64,000 bases of DNA, taken from the NCBI GenBank assembly GCA_947359465.1, contig OX375878.1, forward strand, positions 81,075,627-81,139,626, in the 5' to 3' direction. This DNA is from Metellina segmentata. Lineage: Eukaryota > Arthropoda > Arachnida > Araneae > Tetragnathidae. The notes beneath the pieces are model-generated. The model saw nothing but the letters and a program-made list of their open reading frames with translations. It was not told the origin of the DNA and did not search any database. Shown here piece by piece: positions 53,273 to 64,000 of the stretch. The stretch's first letter is position 1, and each line of letters opens with the position of its first letter. The position numbers were made by a program, and so were the translations under genes.

Positions 53273-56134
53273 TTAAATATATTCAATAAGCCTTTTGGGG
53301 AAATGTACGGTTCTTCCACTTCTTGTTGTGAGAGGTTGAACAGATTCCCTGGACTCTGTAGATTTAGAAGGCAAAGATAAGTTAATGTTGCTATCGTCAC
53401 GCAGAATATGAGCAGGTTTTACTCTGTCTAACGTGACAGAAATTGTTTTGCCATTCACAATAATCCGACAGTTCTTTTCCGAACGATCAAGAACAGGATG
53501 TGGTCCAGTATAAGGCTGAGACAATGGAGGTTTGTGACAGTCCACACGTAAAAACACATGAGAACATGTTTCCAATGAGGGATGAACATAGATTGAATCC
53601 TTGCAATGTTTTGATGTTGCAATTGGATTTAAAGTTTGCATCAAGGTGCGAAGTTGATCTACGTATGATTGAAAGGCTGTTGCAGAAACTTGTTCACTTA
53701 ATAAAATGTCAGATGGTAAACGAAGTGTTGTTCCATATACAAGTTCTGCACACGTAGCGTTAATATCGTTCTTTATTGCAGATCGCAATCCTAGCAAAAC
53801 AATTGGTAGTACCTCGGTCCATTTTGTATGCTCATGGCATTTAAGAGCACTTTTGAGGTGACGATGAAAACGTTCTATTAACCCATTAGATTGGGGTCTA
53901 TACGCTGCGGAATGGATGTGGTTGGTTCCAAGCACTTTAGTTAGCTGTCTAAAGAGATTTGATTCGAAACTTCTGCCCTGATCTGTTGTTATTGTTGTAG
54001 GACAGCCGAATCTGGAAATCCAACCACTTAATAGTGCTCGACAAACTGTTTCGGCAGTCATGTCAGTAGTCGGGATTACTTCAGGCCAGCGAGTGAAACG
54101 ATCAGTTATCGTGAGGCAATAACGTTGGCCGTCAGATGATGGCAGTGGTCCAATAAAATCCAGATGTATATGGGAAAATCGAGCATCTGGTAGATTGAAT
54201 GTACCAAGTGGAGTCTTGGTGTGGCGATGGACTTTAGAACGTTGGCAAGGAATACAACATTGTACCTGCTCTTTAATCCATTTGTTCATTGCTGGCCAAA
54301 CATATCGAGAAGTTATCAACTTATTTGTAGCGAAGATTCCTGGATGGGAAAGTCCATGAAGTTGGTTAAATATGATTTTTCGATATGATTGTGGGACAAA
54401 TGGTCGAGTTTGTCCGGTGGACATGTCGCACAACAGTTCCAAATTAGCGATTGGAAAATAAGTCTTTTCCAAAATTAGTGAAGTGTCGTTTTTGGTTAGA
54501 ATCGCCTTTAACTCTGAATCATTCGCTTGGGCTGAAGCAAATTCTTGAAAATTTAATGGAGAAGAGATAGTGTCAATTTCTATGCGAGATAATGCATCAG
54601 CGACGACGTTGTTATTGCCTTTTGTATGGCGGACATCTGTTGAAAATTGAGAGATATAGTCCAAATGACGGAGTTGTCTTGGCGAACACTTGTCTGGCTT
54701 CTGCTTGAAGGCGTAAATCAAAGGCTTTTGATCGGTGAAAATGATGAAATCACGACCTTCGAGCATATGTCTGAAGCGTTTGACGGATGTGTATATTGCT
54801 AATAGTTCTCTGTCATACGTGGACCAGTTCCGTTGGCTTTTGGAAAGCTTGGCAGATAGAAATGAAATAGGCTCCCAGGCATCTTTATTCAGTTGCATAA
54901 GAGTACCGCCAACAGCTAAATCGCTTGCATCGACCCAGACACTCAGCTTCGCTCCAGGTATCGGATGTTGCAGAAGAGTTGCACTTGCTAAGGCATTTTT
55001 AGCATCCGTAAATGATTGCTCTGCCACATCAGTCCATTGAAGTAACTTATTAAGTTTGGTTACTGTAATTCGTTTAGATTTCTTTTTATTTTTGACGCCT
55101 TCTAAGAATTTATTTAAAGGGGCTAATATATGAGCTGCTTTGGGTACAAAACGTCTGTAGAAATTAAATAATCCAAGGAAACGCCTTAATTGTGTGATAG
55201 TGGTTGGCTTTGGAAAATTTTTGATGCATTCTACACGTTCTGGCAGAGGCTCAATACCCGATTCGGAAACTTTAAAACCTAAGAAATTAATGGAGGAGAC
55301 TCCAAAAACGCATTTTGATGGTTTTAAAGTAAGGCCATAATGTTGTATTCGTTCAAATAAAATCTGTAGATGTTCGATATGCTCTTCTGATGATCGAGAA
55401 GCCACTAATATGTCATCAACAAAAGCATAAACGAAAGGGAGGTTTCGAGTTACTTCATTGATAAATCGTTGAAAAGTAGATGCGGCGTTACACAGACCAA
55501 ATTGCATACGTAAGCTTTCGTATAAACCAAAGGGTGTAATAATGGCAGTTTTATGAACATCCTCTGGATTTACAGGGATTTGATGATACGCTTTCATGAG
55601 ATCTATGTGCGAAAAAATTTTTGTGCCATGTAGGTTCGATGTAAAATCTAAAATATTTGGTTCACCGTAATTGTCTTTGATTGTTTGAGCATTAAGTGCT
55701 CGGTAGTCACCAACAGGTCTCCATTCAGAGCTATCTTTTTTCGGTACCATGTGCAAAGGAGATGCGTAATTGCTTTGCGAGGGGCGCATGTGGCCTAATT
55801 GGATCATTGTTTTGAATTCCTCCTTAGCAATGTGTAAGCGGTCAGGTGCAAGTCTGCGGGCTTTGGCCGTTACGGGCGGACCAGTCGTGTTGATGTAATG
55901 AACAACTGAATGTTTTATCTCCTGATCCGGGCGTGGAGGTCGTGTGATTTCTGTAAATTCCATTAACAATTTATGGTATACACTATTACCAGATACCGTT
56001 TTTACGGAATGGATGCTACTGTTGCGCATTATACCGTCAGTGTTTATGTTTGTTTGTGCACCATTCAATTTATGCTGCACTAAATTTGGCACTAGGTTAA
56101 AATTGTACAGAAAATTGTGTAAAATTGTTGCCAA
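53273..56134 (-). CDS. pol: Intact RT, RNase H and integrase frame of gypsy element 3
   Basis: An open frame of 953 codons. [32 protein letters not shown] and the catalytic box FVDDILVAS (Phe in place of the usual Tyr, both Asp kept). RNase [26 protein letters not shown] and [10 protein letters not shown]. Integrase: zinc motif (H...H...CIPCQRSK), then [21 protein letters not shown] and [11 protein letters not shown], and a C-terminal tail ending FPKRLIEYI. Gag and protease are missing. The frame opens at TTG just after a stop near 56137, so I cannot name the true start. 53077-53272 is the AT-rich 3' segment. The element looks 5'-truncated yet its remaining enzyme frame is unbroken. Confidence 0.9.
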   Translation of the reverse strand: MATILHNFLYNFNLVPNLVQHKLNGAQTNINTDGIMRNSSIHSVKTVSGNSVYHKLLMEFTEITRPPRPDQEIKHSVVHYINTTGPPVTAKARRLAPDRLHIAKEEFKTMIQLGHMRPSQSNYASPLHMVPKKDSSEWRPVGDYRALNAQTIKDNYGEPNILDFTSNLHGTKIFSHIDLMKAYHQIPVNPEDVHKTAIITPFGLYESLRMQFGLCNAASTFQRFINEVTRNLPFVYAFVDDILVASRSSEEHIEHLQILFERIQHYGLTLKPSKCVFGVSSINFLGFKVSESGIEPLPERVECIKNFPKPTTITQLRRFLGLFNFYRRFVPKAAHILAPLNKFLEGVKNKKKSKRITVTKLNKLLQWTDVAEQSFTDAKNALASATLLQHPIPGAKLSVWVDASDLAVGGTLMQLNKDAWEPISFLSAKLSKSQRNWSTYDRELLAIYTSVKRFRHMLEGRDFIIFTDQKPLIYAFKQKPDKCSPRQLRHLDYISQFSTDVRHTKGNNNVVADALSRIEIDTISSPLNFQEFASAQANDSELKAILTKNDTSLILEKTYFPIANLELLCDMSTGQTRPFVPQSYRKIIFNQLHGLSHPGIFATNKLITSRYVWPAMNKWIKEQVQCCIPCQRSKVHRHTKTPLGTFNLPDARFSHIHLDFIGPLPSSDGQRYCLTITDRFTRWPEVIPTTDMTAETVCRALLSGWISRFGCPTTITTDQGRSFESNLFRQLTKVLGTNHIHSAAYRPQSNGLIERFHRHLKSALKCHEHTKWTEVLPIVLLGLRSAIKNDINATCAELVYGTTLRLPSDILLSEQVSATAFQSYVDQLRTLMQTLNPIATSKHCKDSIYVHPSLETCSHVFLRVDCHKPPLSQPYTGPHPVLDRSEKNCRIIVNGKTISVTLDRVKPAHILRDDSNINLSLPSKSTESRESVQPLTTRSGRTVHFPKRLIEYI

Positions 56135-56226
56135 ATCTCATTGCTGTATGTGTAATAGATCGTCAGGATTTTGCGACCGCGAAACAAACAGACAGACAGA
56201 CAAACAAACATTTCCTTTTATAATAG

Positions 56227-56418
56227 GTTGGGTTGGCGTGGAAGTTTGGAGAGTGGGGTGCCAGCTCAGGTGTTGCTTCGTCATCTGACCGTGGTTCAAA
56301 ATTACGAGGTGTTGTCCTCGGATCTTTCCCTTCAGAGACTGATCCCGGACCGTCGTCAATAGCCCGTTGTGTTGCTCTAGTACGACGTTAACTAAAATTG
56401 CCATTACCATAACCATTA
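56227..56418 (+). mobile_element. 5'-truncated SINE with 13-bp target duplication
   Basis: 3' half of the SINE family at 36326 (GTTGGCGTGGAAGTTTGGAG to the CCATTACC tail). It is flanked by CCTTTTATAATAG on both sides (56214-56226 and 56419-56431). The 5' truncation and perfect duplication indicate a recent LINE-driven insertion. Confidence 0.93.
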
Positions 56419-57812
56419 CCTTTTATAATAGTTGAGATGTAAGTGTGGCATTTCAACAACAAGGAAACGTTGAAAGGCATTTTAAAAGCATGCACGGAAA
56501 TTTTGATACTGATTTTCCGTTAAAAAGTGAATTGCGTAAACAAAAGTTAAAAGAATTTAAACCGCAATTAATCGGACAACAATCAGATTTTATTAAACCC
56601 CATACTATATCTAAGGCTGCAACAGTTGCATCTTTTCGTGTGAGTCATGTGTTAGCAAAACATAAAAAACCTTTCGCAGATGGAGAAATGATAAAAAAAA
56701 AGCGTCTCTGGAAGCCAGCGATTCATTATTTGATTCATTTAAGAACAAAAATGAAACTATGTCCACAATTAAATACGTACAACTTTCGCGTAGAACTGTC
56801 ACGCGCCGTATAGAAATGATGAATTCTGATCTTGCCGACCAGCTGACCGAAGATATTACTAACTGTAATTGGCTTTTCTTTGCAGTTTGACGAATCTACG
56901 GACATGGTTGGTATTTCTCAACTTTGCATTTTCATAAGATTGGCTTTTACCGATATGAGTGTAAAAGAAGAATTATTAACAATATTACCTCTAAAGAAGA
57001 AAACACGAGGTAAAGATGTTTACTGCGCCTTCAAAAGATACATAGAGGAAAAAAAAAATCCAATTTATAAAGTTGTATCGATGACAGCTGATGGTGCCCC
57101 ATCAATGACCGGCACAGTCAATGGATTTTTGGCTATGTATATCAGAGACGATGACTTACCGCATTTCCTTTCTTATCATTGCATTATTCATCAACAGGCC
57201 CTCTGTTGTAAAACTCTAAATATGCGTCATGTTATGGGAATTGTGAACTCAATTCGAGGAAGAAGTCTTCAGAGAAGAATGTTTCGGGCCCAACTAGAAG
57301 AAAACGAATCTGATTACGGGGAATTGTTATATCATGCAGATGTTCGTTGGTTAAGTCGGAGTATATTTTTACAAAGATTCAGGGACCTATTACAAGAGGT
57401 AAAAGATTTTTGGAATCAAATGATAAAACGTACGTTGAACTTAGTTATGACGTTTGGTTGATGGATAGCTTTTGTTGTTGATATAACAAGGCATCTTAAT
57501 GAATTGAACTCACAACAAAATCAAACAATAATAGAATTGATTAGAATTGTTAATACTTTCAAAAACAAATTAAAGCTGATATCTTCCCAGTTGATGAAGA
57601 ACGAACTAAAAAATTTCAAAAATATTTCTGACGAGTTGTTTAAAAACGGATGTACATTAAACAAAGAGAAATATTATGATGATATAATAAAACTTCACAC
57701 CGAATTCGAGCGATGTTTTCGAGAATTTACTAGACTAGAACCAATTGTTACATTCATGTGTTACCCATTTGGCAATGTTGATGTGGAAGAAATAACTGAA
57801 AATATAAATTAC

Positions 57813-59430
57813 TAGCAAAATACCCGACCTTACTCGGTTTGAATTGGTTTACTCTAGATTGAAGAGATAATCAAAATATATAATGACTTACGTTTTTTGT
57901 GGAATAAAAATTTATTTTAACATCTTTCGCCATCTTTATATTTTCTACAACTTACTTTGGACACAAATCCTACACATGCATATCCATTCATGTAATACAT
58001 TTCACATACATCGCACAATTGCTGTATGACAAAGCTACAAAATGACGAAAGGTGATACTAAGGTTACTACTATAAAAGACGATTTATAGGAAGATTTGGA
58101 ATTCCCTTTCTCAAGTTCTTTTCATGTTCAACTCAATTAATTAAAATTACGATTTACGGCGAGTGCTCTCGCACTCATAGTCAACAAAACAATAGTTTTT
58201 TACTTGTGGCACTCTTGCCTCCGGTATGCGACATTGTGAAATTTTGCAATCTTCTAATGGTCATTATTACAACGAATTTTTTAATGTTTGAAAAAGTTCC
58301 AGTTTGGATTAATAAACATTATTATTCTTTCAATAAAGGCATTATTCTTTAAATAACGGCATTATTCTTTAAATAACGGCATTATTCTATAAATAACGGC
58401 ATTATTCTTTAAATAACGGCATTACTCTTTCAATAATGGTATTACACTTAAAATTTACTGAAAATTTATACCGACTTACCTAACATTTTTAAGTCTAATA
58501 CGTTGTGGTGCTGTTGCGTGTGATGAGAAGGAAAACACATTTATTAAAATAATAAATATTTAAAACAGGAAACAGCGAAGTAAAACAAAATAAAAGATGT
58601 CGCAAAAATTGTTCTAAAGATATTAATTTGTGATTCAATTTTATCTCTTGATCTCGCACAGTTGCCACAACTTACAACTAAAAGTGTACAAAATTTAGAA
58701 ATGTCAAATTAATTCAGAGCGAAAGAACCAAAAAAAATATCACTGCTCGGGCGATCTTGTTCATTCTCGTTTCATTGAAAAATATCGTCTGTCCCAAATA
58801 TTCTTAAATCGTTTTCATTGCGCAAAGAATAAAAATAAGACTCGAAATAAATGAAGTATCAGAGATGAAATTCCATAAAAAAAAATTTTTTTTGAAGAAT
58901 AATTACTTTTTCAGCAGTACTGGTAAAGCAATCGAAGTAATCGTAATATTCAATAGACATTCCAATTTTTCCCAAACTACCAAATTATGGTTGATTTAAG
59001 TATACTTACTCAGTTGTTTTAGCATGAAACTCAACTAAATATAACAATAAAGAAATGTTTAACAGTGCATTCACTAAACTAATAGATAATGTATAAAATA
59101 AAATACAATGCAATCAAATATCTGGAATACAATTCATGTGATGTCTACACAAACACACTAACACAAAATCGAGCATAGAACAGAAAGACGGACAGACAGA
59201 CTTTCGCAACCAATGCCACTCACTAAATGAAGATAAGTACTCACTGTATGCAAATTTTCATGAAAATATCTTAAACCGCGTGGACGTGTATAGGGCACAA
59301 CATACAGACAGACAGACACCAAACGAGAAAAAGACGGATTCGGCATCAGAAGGGTCCAAAACGGATAGAAAACTTGAAATGGGTCGAAAATATTGAATGT
59401 ACAAACAAACACTCCATTCTTATTTATATA
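57813..59430. mobile_element. Element inserted in the hAT transposase
   Basis: Coding sequence breaks after ENINY and resumes at DILSLSLEENEV, so about 1.6 kb entered here. It begins CTAGCAAAATACCCGACCTT and ends in a region with ACAGACAGACAGAC (about 59295) and TATTTATATAGAT. The start resembles CAGCCCGGCGTTGCCCGTGC at 61709. No protein frame inside. Class unknown. Confidence 0.6.
58318..58445. repeat. 22-bp tandem repeat, about five units
   Basis: Units of CATTATTCTTTAAATAACGG with small variants, inside the inserted element. Confidence 0.85.
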
Positions 59431-60099
59431 GATATATTATCTTTATCTCTTGAGGAAAACGAAGTTTTTCTCCTTCAAAATGACATAATTTTAAAAACAC
59501 GTAGTTTAGAACCTAAGAATAACTTTTGGAATCTAATAGACGAAGTAAAGTATCCTAATTTAAAAAAAGTTGCATTTCATTTAACATCGTTCATTACTAC
59601 TACCTACCTGTGTGAATCTGCATTTTCAACGATGAATATAATAAAGACAGCCTATCGTCCCCGTCTCACAGACGACCACTTAGAATCCATTGCAAGATTA
59701 GCAGTTAGTAATTATATACCGAGATATTCAAGTTTGGCGGACAGTATGCAGACTAAGTCTTCTACTAACTATAACTACAAGAACTAACTTTAAATGAAAA
59801 TGATTTGTTTTTCAATGTATTTTGAATTGTTTGATAATAAATGCATCATTTAAAATTATTATACTTGTGGCTATTATTATTATGTTTGTATCTTCCGTTT
59901 TGCTTTACTGTGGTTTTAAAAGAGTACGTTTTTTAGGTAGGGTTAGGTAGCTAAGTCCATATTCTGTATTTATTATTAAAATATAATAAATATTGTTGAT
60001 CTTTTTTTTTAGCTTACAACACCTACGCCACTGGGTGGACCTTAACACCTTGAAAAAATTAGAAGTAGCCCGTACCCTGGAAAAGTATGCCCACCCCTG

Positions 60100-60323
60100 A
60101 TCTAAAAGCTATCGCTTTTTTTATTAGTATTCTATTTTCAGTCGAAGCAGTTTCAGCTTTTTTTCCCCGCAAACATTGCATAATAAATTGTGATACTTCT
60201 CATGTATGCGCAGTGCGGGCTATGAGTGAGTGACGTCATAGATCACGGGGATATAAACCAATTAATCAGCGGGCTTAAAATTTCCTCATGTCTTCTATTC
60301 CAGTAAAGGTTGGTAATATATAG
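60100..60323. other. Flank of the hAT element, no gene seen
   Basis: Contains GTGACGTCA (about 60231) and GATATAAACC (about 60251) side by side, which could be promoter-like words by chance. No open frame follows. Confidence 0.3.
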
Positions 60324-61699
60324 AGTGCCTATATAATAAGAGTGGCGACATACGGGAATCATTTTCTGATTGGCTTAGAGACTTTTTCTACCACCCGAGG
60401 TGTTTTTTCCCAAGCTCCCGTAGACTTAACATGGGAATTTTCTGTGTGTACGAGAAAAACGTGTGTACATTAAATTTAGAAGAAAATATCCCTTATTTAT
60501 GTTCCATTTCGTGTTCTAGAATGTTTATTTATTATTATTTTAGTGTTTTTCAGTATAAGTTTGAATACTTTTTAAGTAAATAGCTTTTTTTTTAACAACA
60601 TGGTGTTTTCCGCTACTTTGGCGATGTAAACATCGCGCCAAAAGGCAGTTAGCAAGTTTTAAACTTTTGATAATGCGTTGTTTTTTTTATCTGTTCCCTT
60701 ATAAAAGGTTTATAATAGTCTATGCCGAATTGAATCATAAGTAAAGCACTGAGTAAATTGTAGTCATGCTTTATATATATAAAAAAAATAAAACAAATGT
60801 TTACAAAAGTGTTATTTTTGATGCAAATTTTCATCTTTATTTTGCTGCTATGCTAGGTTTCGGAACAAAACCACCACATCAACTTTAATCTGTGGATTTG
60901 GATATAAATGCGTAAAAATGCTGTTAACTATTTTTTATCTTGAGATTATTCTATGTATGTTTAGGCCAATATTTGCTCATAATTTAGTTTCTATCTATTA
61001 ACTCTATTTTTTCATCTGAAAATGTGATAGATTTTTTTACAAACGTGTACTCTCTGATAATGTTGACTATTTTTTAAGTTACATAATTTTTAACTTGTAT
61101 AAATAGATGAAACTTAAACGAAATTTAAATTTAAGTGGGTTAAAATTTTGTGTCATAAATTAAAAAGGTCAAATAAAAATGTTCAGTATCTCTTCTGGTT
61201 CGGTTAATGTAAGGAAAGGATTAATCACACTAAAGGAAAAACTACATGTGTTAAACAGTTGGTTAAAAGAAAGTTTTATTTTAAGGAACTATCCATTAAT
61301 AGTAGGACATTTTAAATCTATTTTTTATTTAATGTTTTAAAATTAATGCTTAAACTTCTATCACACAGCATGGAAAGAATTTAAAGAAAAAACAGATCCT
61401 ATTTTATTTAACACTGAAGTTCTACAGGTAATACAGTTAATGGTGGATACATAACACTTAACTTTTTTTTTTCTTGTTAATATTCACGAAAACAATTTCA
61501 ATAAGTTATGAGCATAAAGATTTCGGGACATAAACACTATCGCTAAAAGCAAAAGTGAGGAGGAAATGTGGGAAACCGATGGAACAAATATATTCGACCA
61601 GCAACCTTCTTGGTGACGATTCTGGTAGGAAAATGGATGCCGCGCATGTGAATTCGGCAAAATTTGGTCTCTTGTCGCCACTCTTGTTATATAGGCACT
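60324..61699. mobile_element. Nonautonomous TIR element, 1.38 kb
   Basis: Left end AGTGCCTATATAATAAGAGT and, inverted at the right end, AGTGCCTATATAACAAGAGT; the match continues through GGCGACA (27 bp with one mismatch). No clear target duplication. A minus-strand frame of 96 codons enters from the right (61796-61506) but shows no domain. Confidence 0.7.
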
Positions 61700-62590
61700 T
61701 TAGTAACATGCAGCCCGGCGTTGCCCGTGCTCGTGGTGTACGGTAATAATTTAGTGTAAAATTTACCGCAGATTTCAAATCCGTTGAAGTTTTCAATATA
61801 TCTTTAACGATTCCGATTTTACGAAAAAATACTAAACAATGCCAGTCAAAATGTTTATTTATTTATTTTTTGCTCTCCTTCGCTGAAATGGATGAGGGTA
61901 GGAAATGTAATCTGTATTTCCTGCCCTTCGAGTTAAAAAAAAACAATCAGTTTATTTTGGTAAAGCGAAATTAACGTGACATCACAATCTCTTGCGAATA
62001 TATAAACGAGTAGGGGGCTCCGCCCCCTGCTCGCCAACCCCATATTGCTTCGCAAACCAACACTCACTCTACATATGCCATTTGGTTTGCTTCGCAAACC
62101 AACATTCATTTCGCAGAGTGAAACTATCTGAATAATTTGTATTATCCTGATTTCACTTTACGGTCCATGACGTCACAGCGAGGGCTTCGCCCCCTGCTCG
62201 CTTACGCTCGCCGACCTCCGGGGATTATTACGCAATACCGTTTGGTTTGCTTCGCAAACCAATACCTCTTTCGCAAGTGATTTCACTTTTTTTTACTGTA
62301 ACACTTAATGCACCCTAAACTAATAGCCGCGTGAGTAAAAAAATCTTCTGCATATTGTTCCCTGTACAATTTTAAGTAAACCGGGTTAATCTCCAAACTT
62401 TACGATCTGTACTTAGTACTTTCTCGGTAAGCCGTCTGAGAACAGAGGGAAAAAAGAGAGCATTTTTTCCTCGCCAAATAAAAACAAATCGTTTTTATGG
62501 CAATTGTTGCTACGATAAATTTGATATCTGGCAAACCCGATAGTCAAAAATACAACCCTCCGCGAATTTGCTCCGCGAAATAAAAAATAC
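61700..62590. repeat. Dispersed repeat, copy C, with duplicated blocks
   Basis: An inverted copy of the repeat at 7365-8061 starts it (ACCGCAGATTTCAAATCCGT). Blocks with GGTTTGCTTCGCAAACCAA recur at about 62086 and 62251. GCCCGGCGTTGCCCGTGCTC and TCGCCCCCTGCTCGC-like pieces also occur. 61790-61995 and 62300-62470 are each repeated in diverged form at 63530-63690 and 63310-63460. Confidence 0.65.
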
Positions 62591-63115
62591 GAAATTTGTG
62601 TCTACAACTTTTGATTGCATCGAATTTATTTATGAACCAATTTTAAAATAATTGCACCGTAAGAAAGAATACATTCTGAGGTATACTGCGATATTTTCAA
62701 AATTAAAAACTAATAGTAATACGATATAAATATGACAGTTTTAGTTTTGTATCGGAAATTACGATCTGAAAGTTCCGAAAATTGTATGACCAACTTTTAA
62801 TTGCATCGATTTTATTTATTAACCAATATGAAAAAAAAAGTGCTGCCATAAGAAAGAGTGTAATGTAATGTATTCAATGATGTTCTCAAATTTAAAAAAA
62901 TAATGGTTTTTGCTGTAGATATAACGGTTTTAACAAAAAGTAGCGAAAATATCCAAAGATTCCGAATTTTGTATGACCCACTTTTGATCGCATCCAATTT
63001 AATTATTAACCGATTTCAAAAATAATAGTACCGTACGAAAGAGTATATTCTGAGGTATACTGCAATATTTTAAAAATTAAAAACTAATAGTAATTAGGTA
63101 TAGATACGGCAGTTT
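62590..63115. repeat. 187-bp tandem repeat, three units
   Basis: ACTTTTGATTGCATCGAATT, ACTTTTAATTGCATCGATTT and ACTTTTGATCGCATCCAATT recur at about 62607, 62794 and 62981. The following sequence aligns in each unit (CCGTAAGAAAGAATACATTC and relatives). Confidence 0.85.
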
Positions 63116-63845
63116 TAAAAAAAAGTAACAAAAATGTCCCGATTTTTCCCGAATTTCAAAAAAATATTATCAAGAGTCAAATTGAAATTTCCAAAAAAAC
63201 TTGACGAGCTGCAAAAATTTACGTTGAGAGGTACTCTTAAAAAAAACTCACGACTGAAGACTGAAAGTTTATATGTGTTTTGCTCACTCGCGGAAGAAAT
63301 TTCACTTCTTCAATTTTGACACTTAATAAAACCTAAACTAATAGCCGCATCGGAAAAAAATCTTGATAATTGTCCAGGGAATACGATGAAGAACAAACCA
63401 TGTTAATTTCATTTTTTTATGATCAGTACTTTCTCGAGAAACCGTCTAAGAATCGAGCTAAACAACACAGTTTTCAATCCTGCGACGGCGGCGGCGGTAA
63501 CTTTTTTTTAATATAGAGAGATAATTATACCGATTTTACAAAAAAGAAGTAAATAATGCCAGCCAAAATGTATTTTATTTTCTTTGCTTTCTTTCGCTGA
63601 AATCGTAAGAGAGCTGGAAATGTCATCAGTTTATTTTTGGAACACGAATGTTAGCGTGATGTCACATTCTCTTGCGAAAATATAAAAGATATTCAGTTAA
63701 ATTTTTTTATTTATTTGAAGAAAATCGTTAACGTGAACATGAAACGTTAGATCGTTCTAGCTGGCATTAAACTTGGTGAAACTCGCTGTTACGTCATGGC
63801 CTGGAAAATCAAATCAGGAATATACGAATTAAGATAGTTTCACCG
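63116..63845. repeat. Second diverged copy of the 61.8-62.5 kb blocks
   Basis: CACTTAATAAAACCTAAACT (63322) matches CACTTAATGCACCCTAAACT (62305). The block with AATGCCAGCCAAAATGT (63553) matches AATGCCAGTCAAAATGT (61838), but the order of the blocks is reversed. A small frame at 63134-63319 is unconvincing. Confidence 0.65.
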
Positions 63846-64000
63846 TCCCAGGCTCGTGCCAACAGGTTGTAGGGGGGGGGGCGGAGGGTTTTTGGCCCCT
63901 CCTGTCACTGAGGTGGAGGGGCGAAATATGGCTTTCGCCCCTCCACAATATCAAAGAACATTATTAACATTTTAACTTCAAAAATAACATTAAACAGTAC
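63846..64000. other. GC-rich run with imperfect inverted repeats at the window end
   Basis: A G11-like run at about 63874, then GGCCCCTCC, GGTGGAGGGGCGAAA and TTTCGCCCCTCCAC, which pair as a short hairpin. Possibly the end of another foldback element cut by the window edge. Confidence 0.4.

Larger units (their letters stand above)
56445..59787 (+). pseudogene. hAT transposase split by stops and an insertion
   Basis: Part 1 (56445-56813) begins GNVERHFKSMHGNF, the end of a BED finger, then KAATVASFRVSHVLAKHKKPFADG-type helices. Part 2 (56880-57461) has FDESTDMVGISQLCIFIRLA, the DGAPSMTG block and YHCIIHQQALCCK. Part 3 (57504-57815) is helical. After an insertion of about 1.6 kb the last part (59434-59787) has the hAT dimerisation domain: CESAFSTMNIIKTAYRPRL and DDHLESIARLAVS. 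The style is that of GTF2IRD2/ZBED-related hAT proteins. Besides the insertion there are stops near 56812, 56888 and 57460. The N-terminal start is missing, probably cut by the SINE and gypsy insertions. Confidence 0.85.
51142..60099 (+). mobile_element. hAT transposon, about 9 kb including nested insertions
   Basis: The left end CAGGGGTGGGCATTGAG and the right end TGCCCACCCCTG form matching 12-bp hAT termini. Flanks AGCGAAAA (51134-51141) and ATCTAAAA (60100-60107) agree at six of eight places, perhaps a worn 8-bp duplication. The transposase is at 56445-59787. Inserted pieces: mariner (51918-52818), gypsy (52819-56134), SINE (56227-56418) and a dispersed repeat (57813-59430). 51225-51860 is the hAT left arm without a convincing gene. 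A 16-bp palindrome lies at 51158-51173. Confidence 0.7.

Noticed and set aside
58318..58445. CRISPR-like short repeats
   Set aside because: 22-bp units without spacers; a simple minisatellite.
60220..60265. Promoter with GTGACGTCA and a TATA-like word
   Set aside because: No gene follows in either direction, so chance is the simpler reading.
61506..61796. 96-codon minus-strand frame as a host exon
   Set aside because: It runs across the right end of a TIR element, and no splice partners or homology were recognised.

Overview
This window is eukaryotic. It is AT-rich, dense in transposons, and carries one host gene in nine small exons spread over about 21.6 kb. The intron structure, the SINE, Ty3/gypsy, Tc1/mariner, hAT and piggyBac content and the protein similarities suggest an arthropod. 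An arachnid is my best guess, from the style of the Tc1, gypsy and hAT copies, but the sequence does not prove it. I see no bacterial operon, CRISPR array or rRNA.

Host gene: the minus strand from 36093 down to 14496 encodes an orthologue of ZRANB2, an SR-type splicing factor with two RanBP2 zinc fingers. I rebuilt nine coding exons by hand. They total 900 nt including the stop (299 aa), and every splice phase agrees. One intron uses a GC donor. Its introns hold a mariner remnant, a Tc1 copy, a piggyBac copy, several MITE-like elements and a decayed coding fragment. A tRNA-derived SINE lies about 230 bp upstream of the start codon.

Left part (1-14.1 kb): a young complete Ty3/gypsy element (308-6969) has LTRs with one visible difference. 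Its gag is intact and its pol is split by one stop. A dispersed repeat follows. Next is an apparently complete IS630/Tc1-mariner-type transposon (8064-10858) with perfect 28-bp TIRs and an intact transposase whose last catalytic spacing is DD82E. An internally deleted mariner-like copy and a pair of diverged direct repeats follow.

Right part (36.3-64 kb): layered insertions with no recognisable host gene. A SINE is split by a second gypsy element (37047-42535). That gypsy gag is split by an 854-bp TIR element, which carries a tRNA-like SINE head. A decayed hAT (from 43287) holds a Tc1 copy and a 24-bp minisatellite. A decayed gypsy lies at 48260-50501. A second hAT (51142-60099) has been entered by a mariner copy, a gypsy element with an intact 953-codon RT/RNase H/integrase frame, a 5'-truncated SINE with a 13-bp target duplication, and a dispersed repeat. 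The last 4 kb hold a TIR element and a tandem and dispersed repeat block.

All coordinates and alignments come from reading the sequence by eye. Family names rest on remembered motifs, not searches. The best candidates for something new are the DD82E transposon, the hAT ends with identically placed 16-bp palindromes, and the recurring CATTGTCCTGGC-type motif around a decayed coding fragment in ZRANB2 intron 1.
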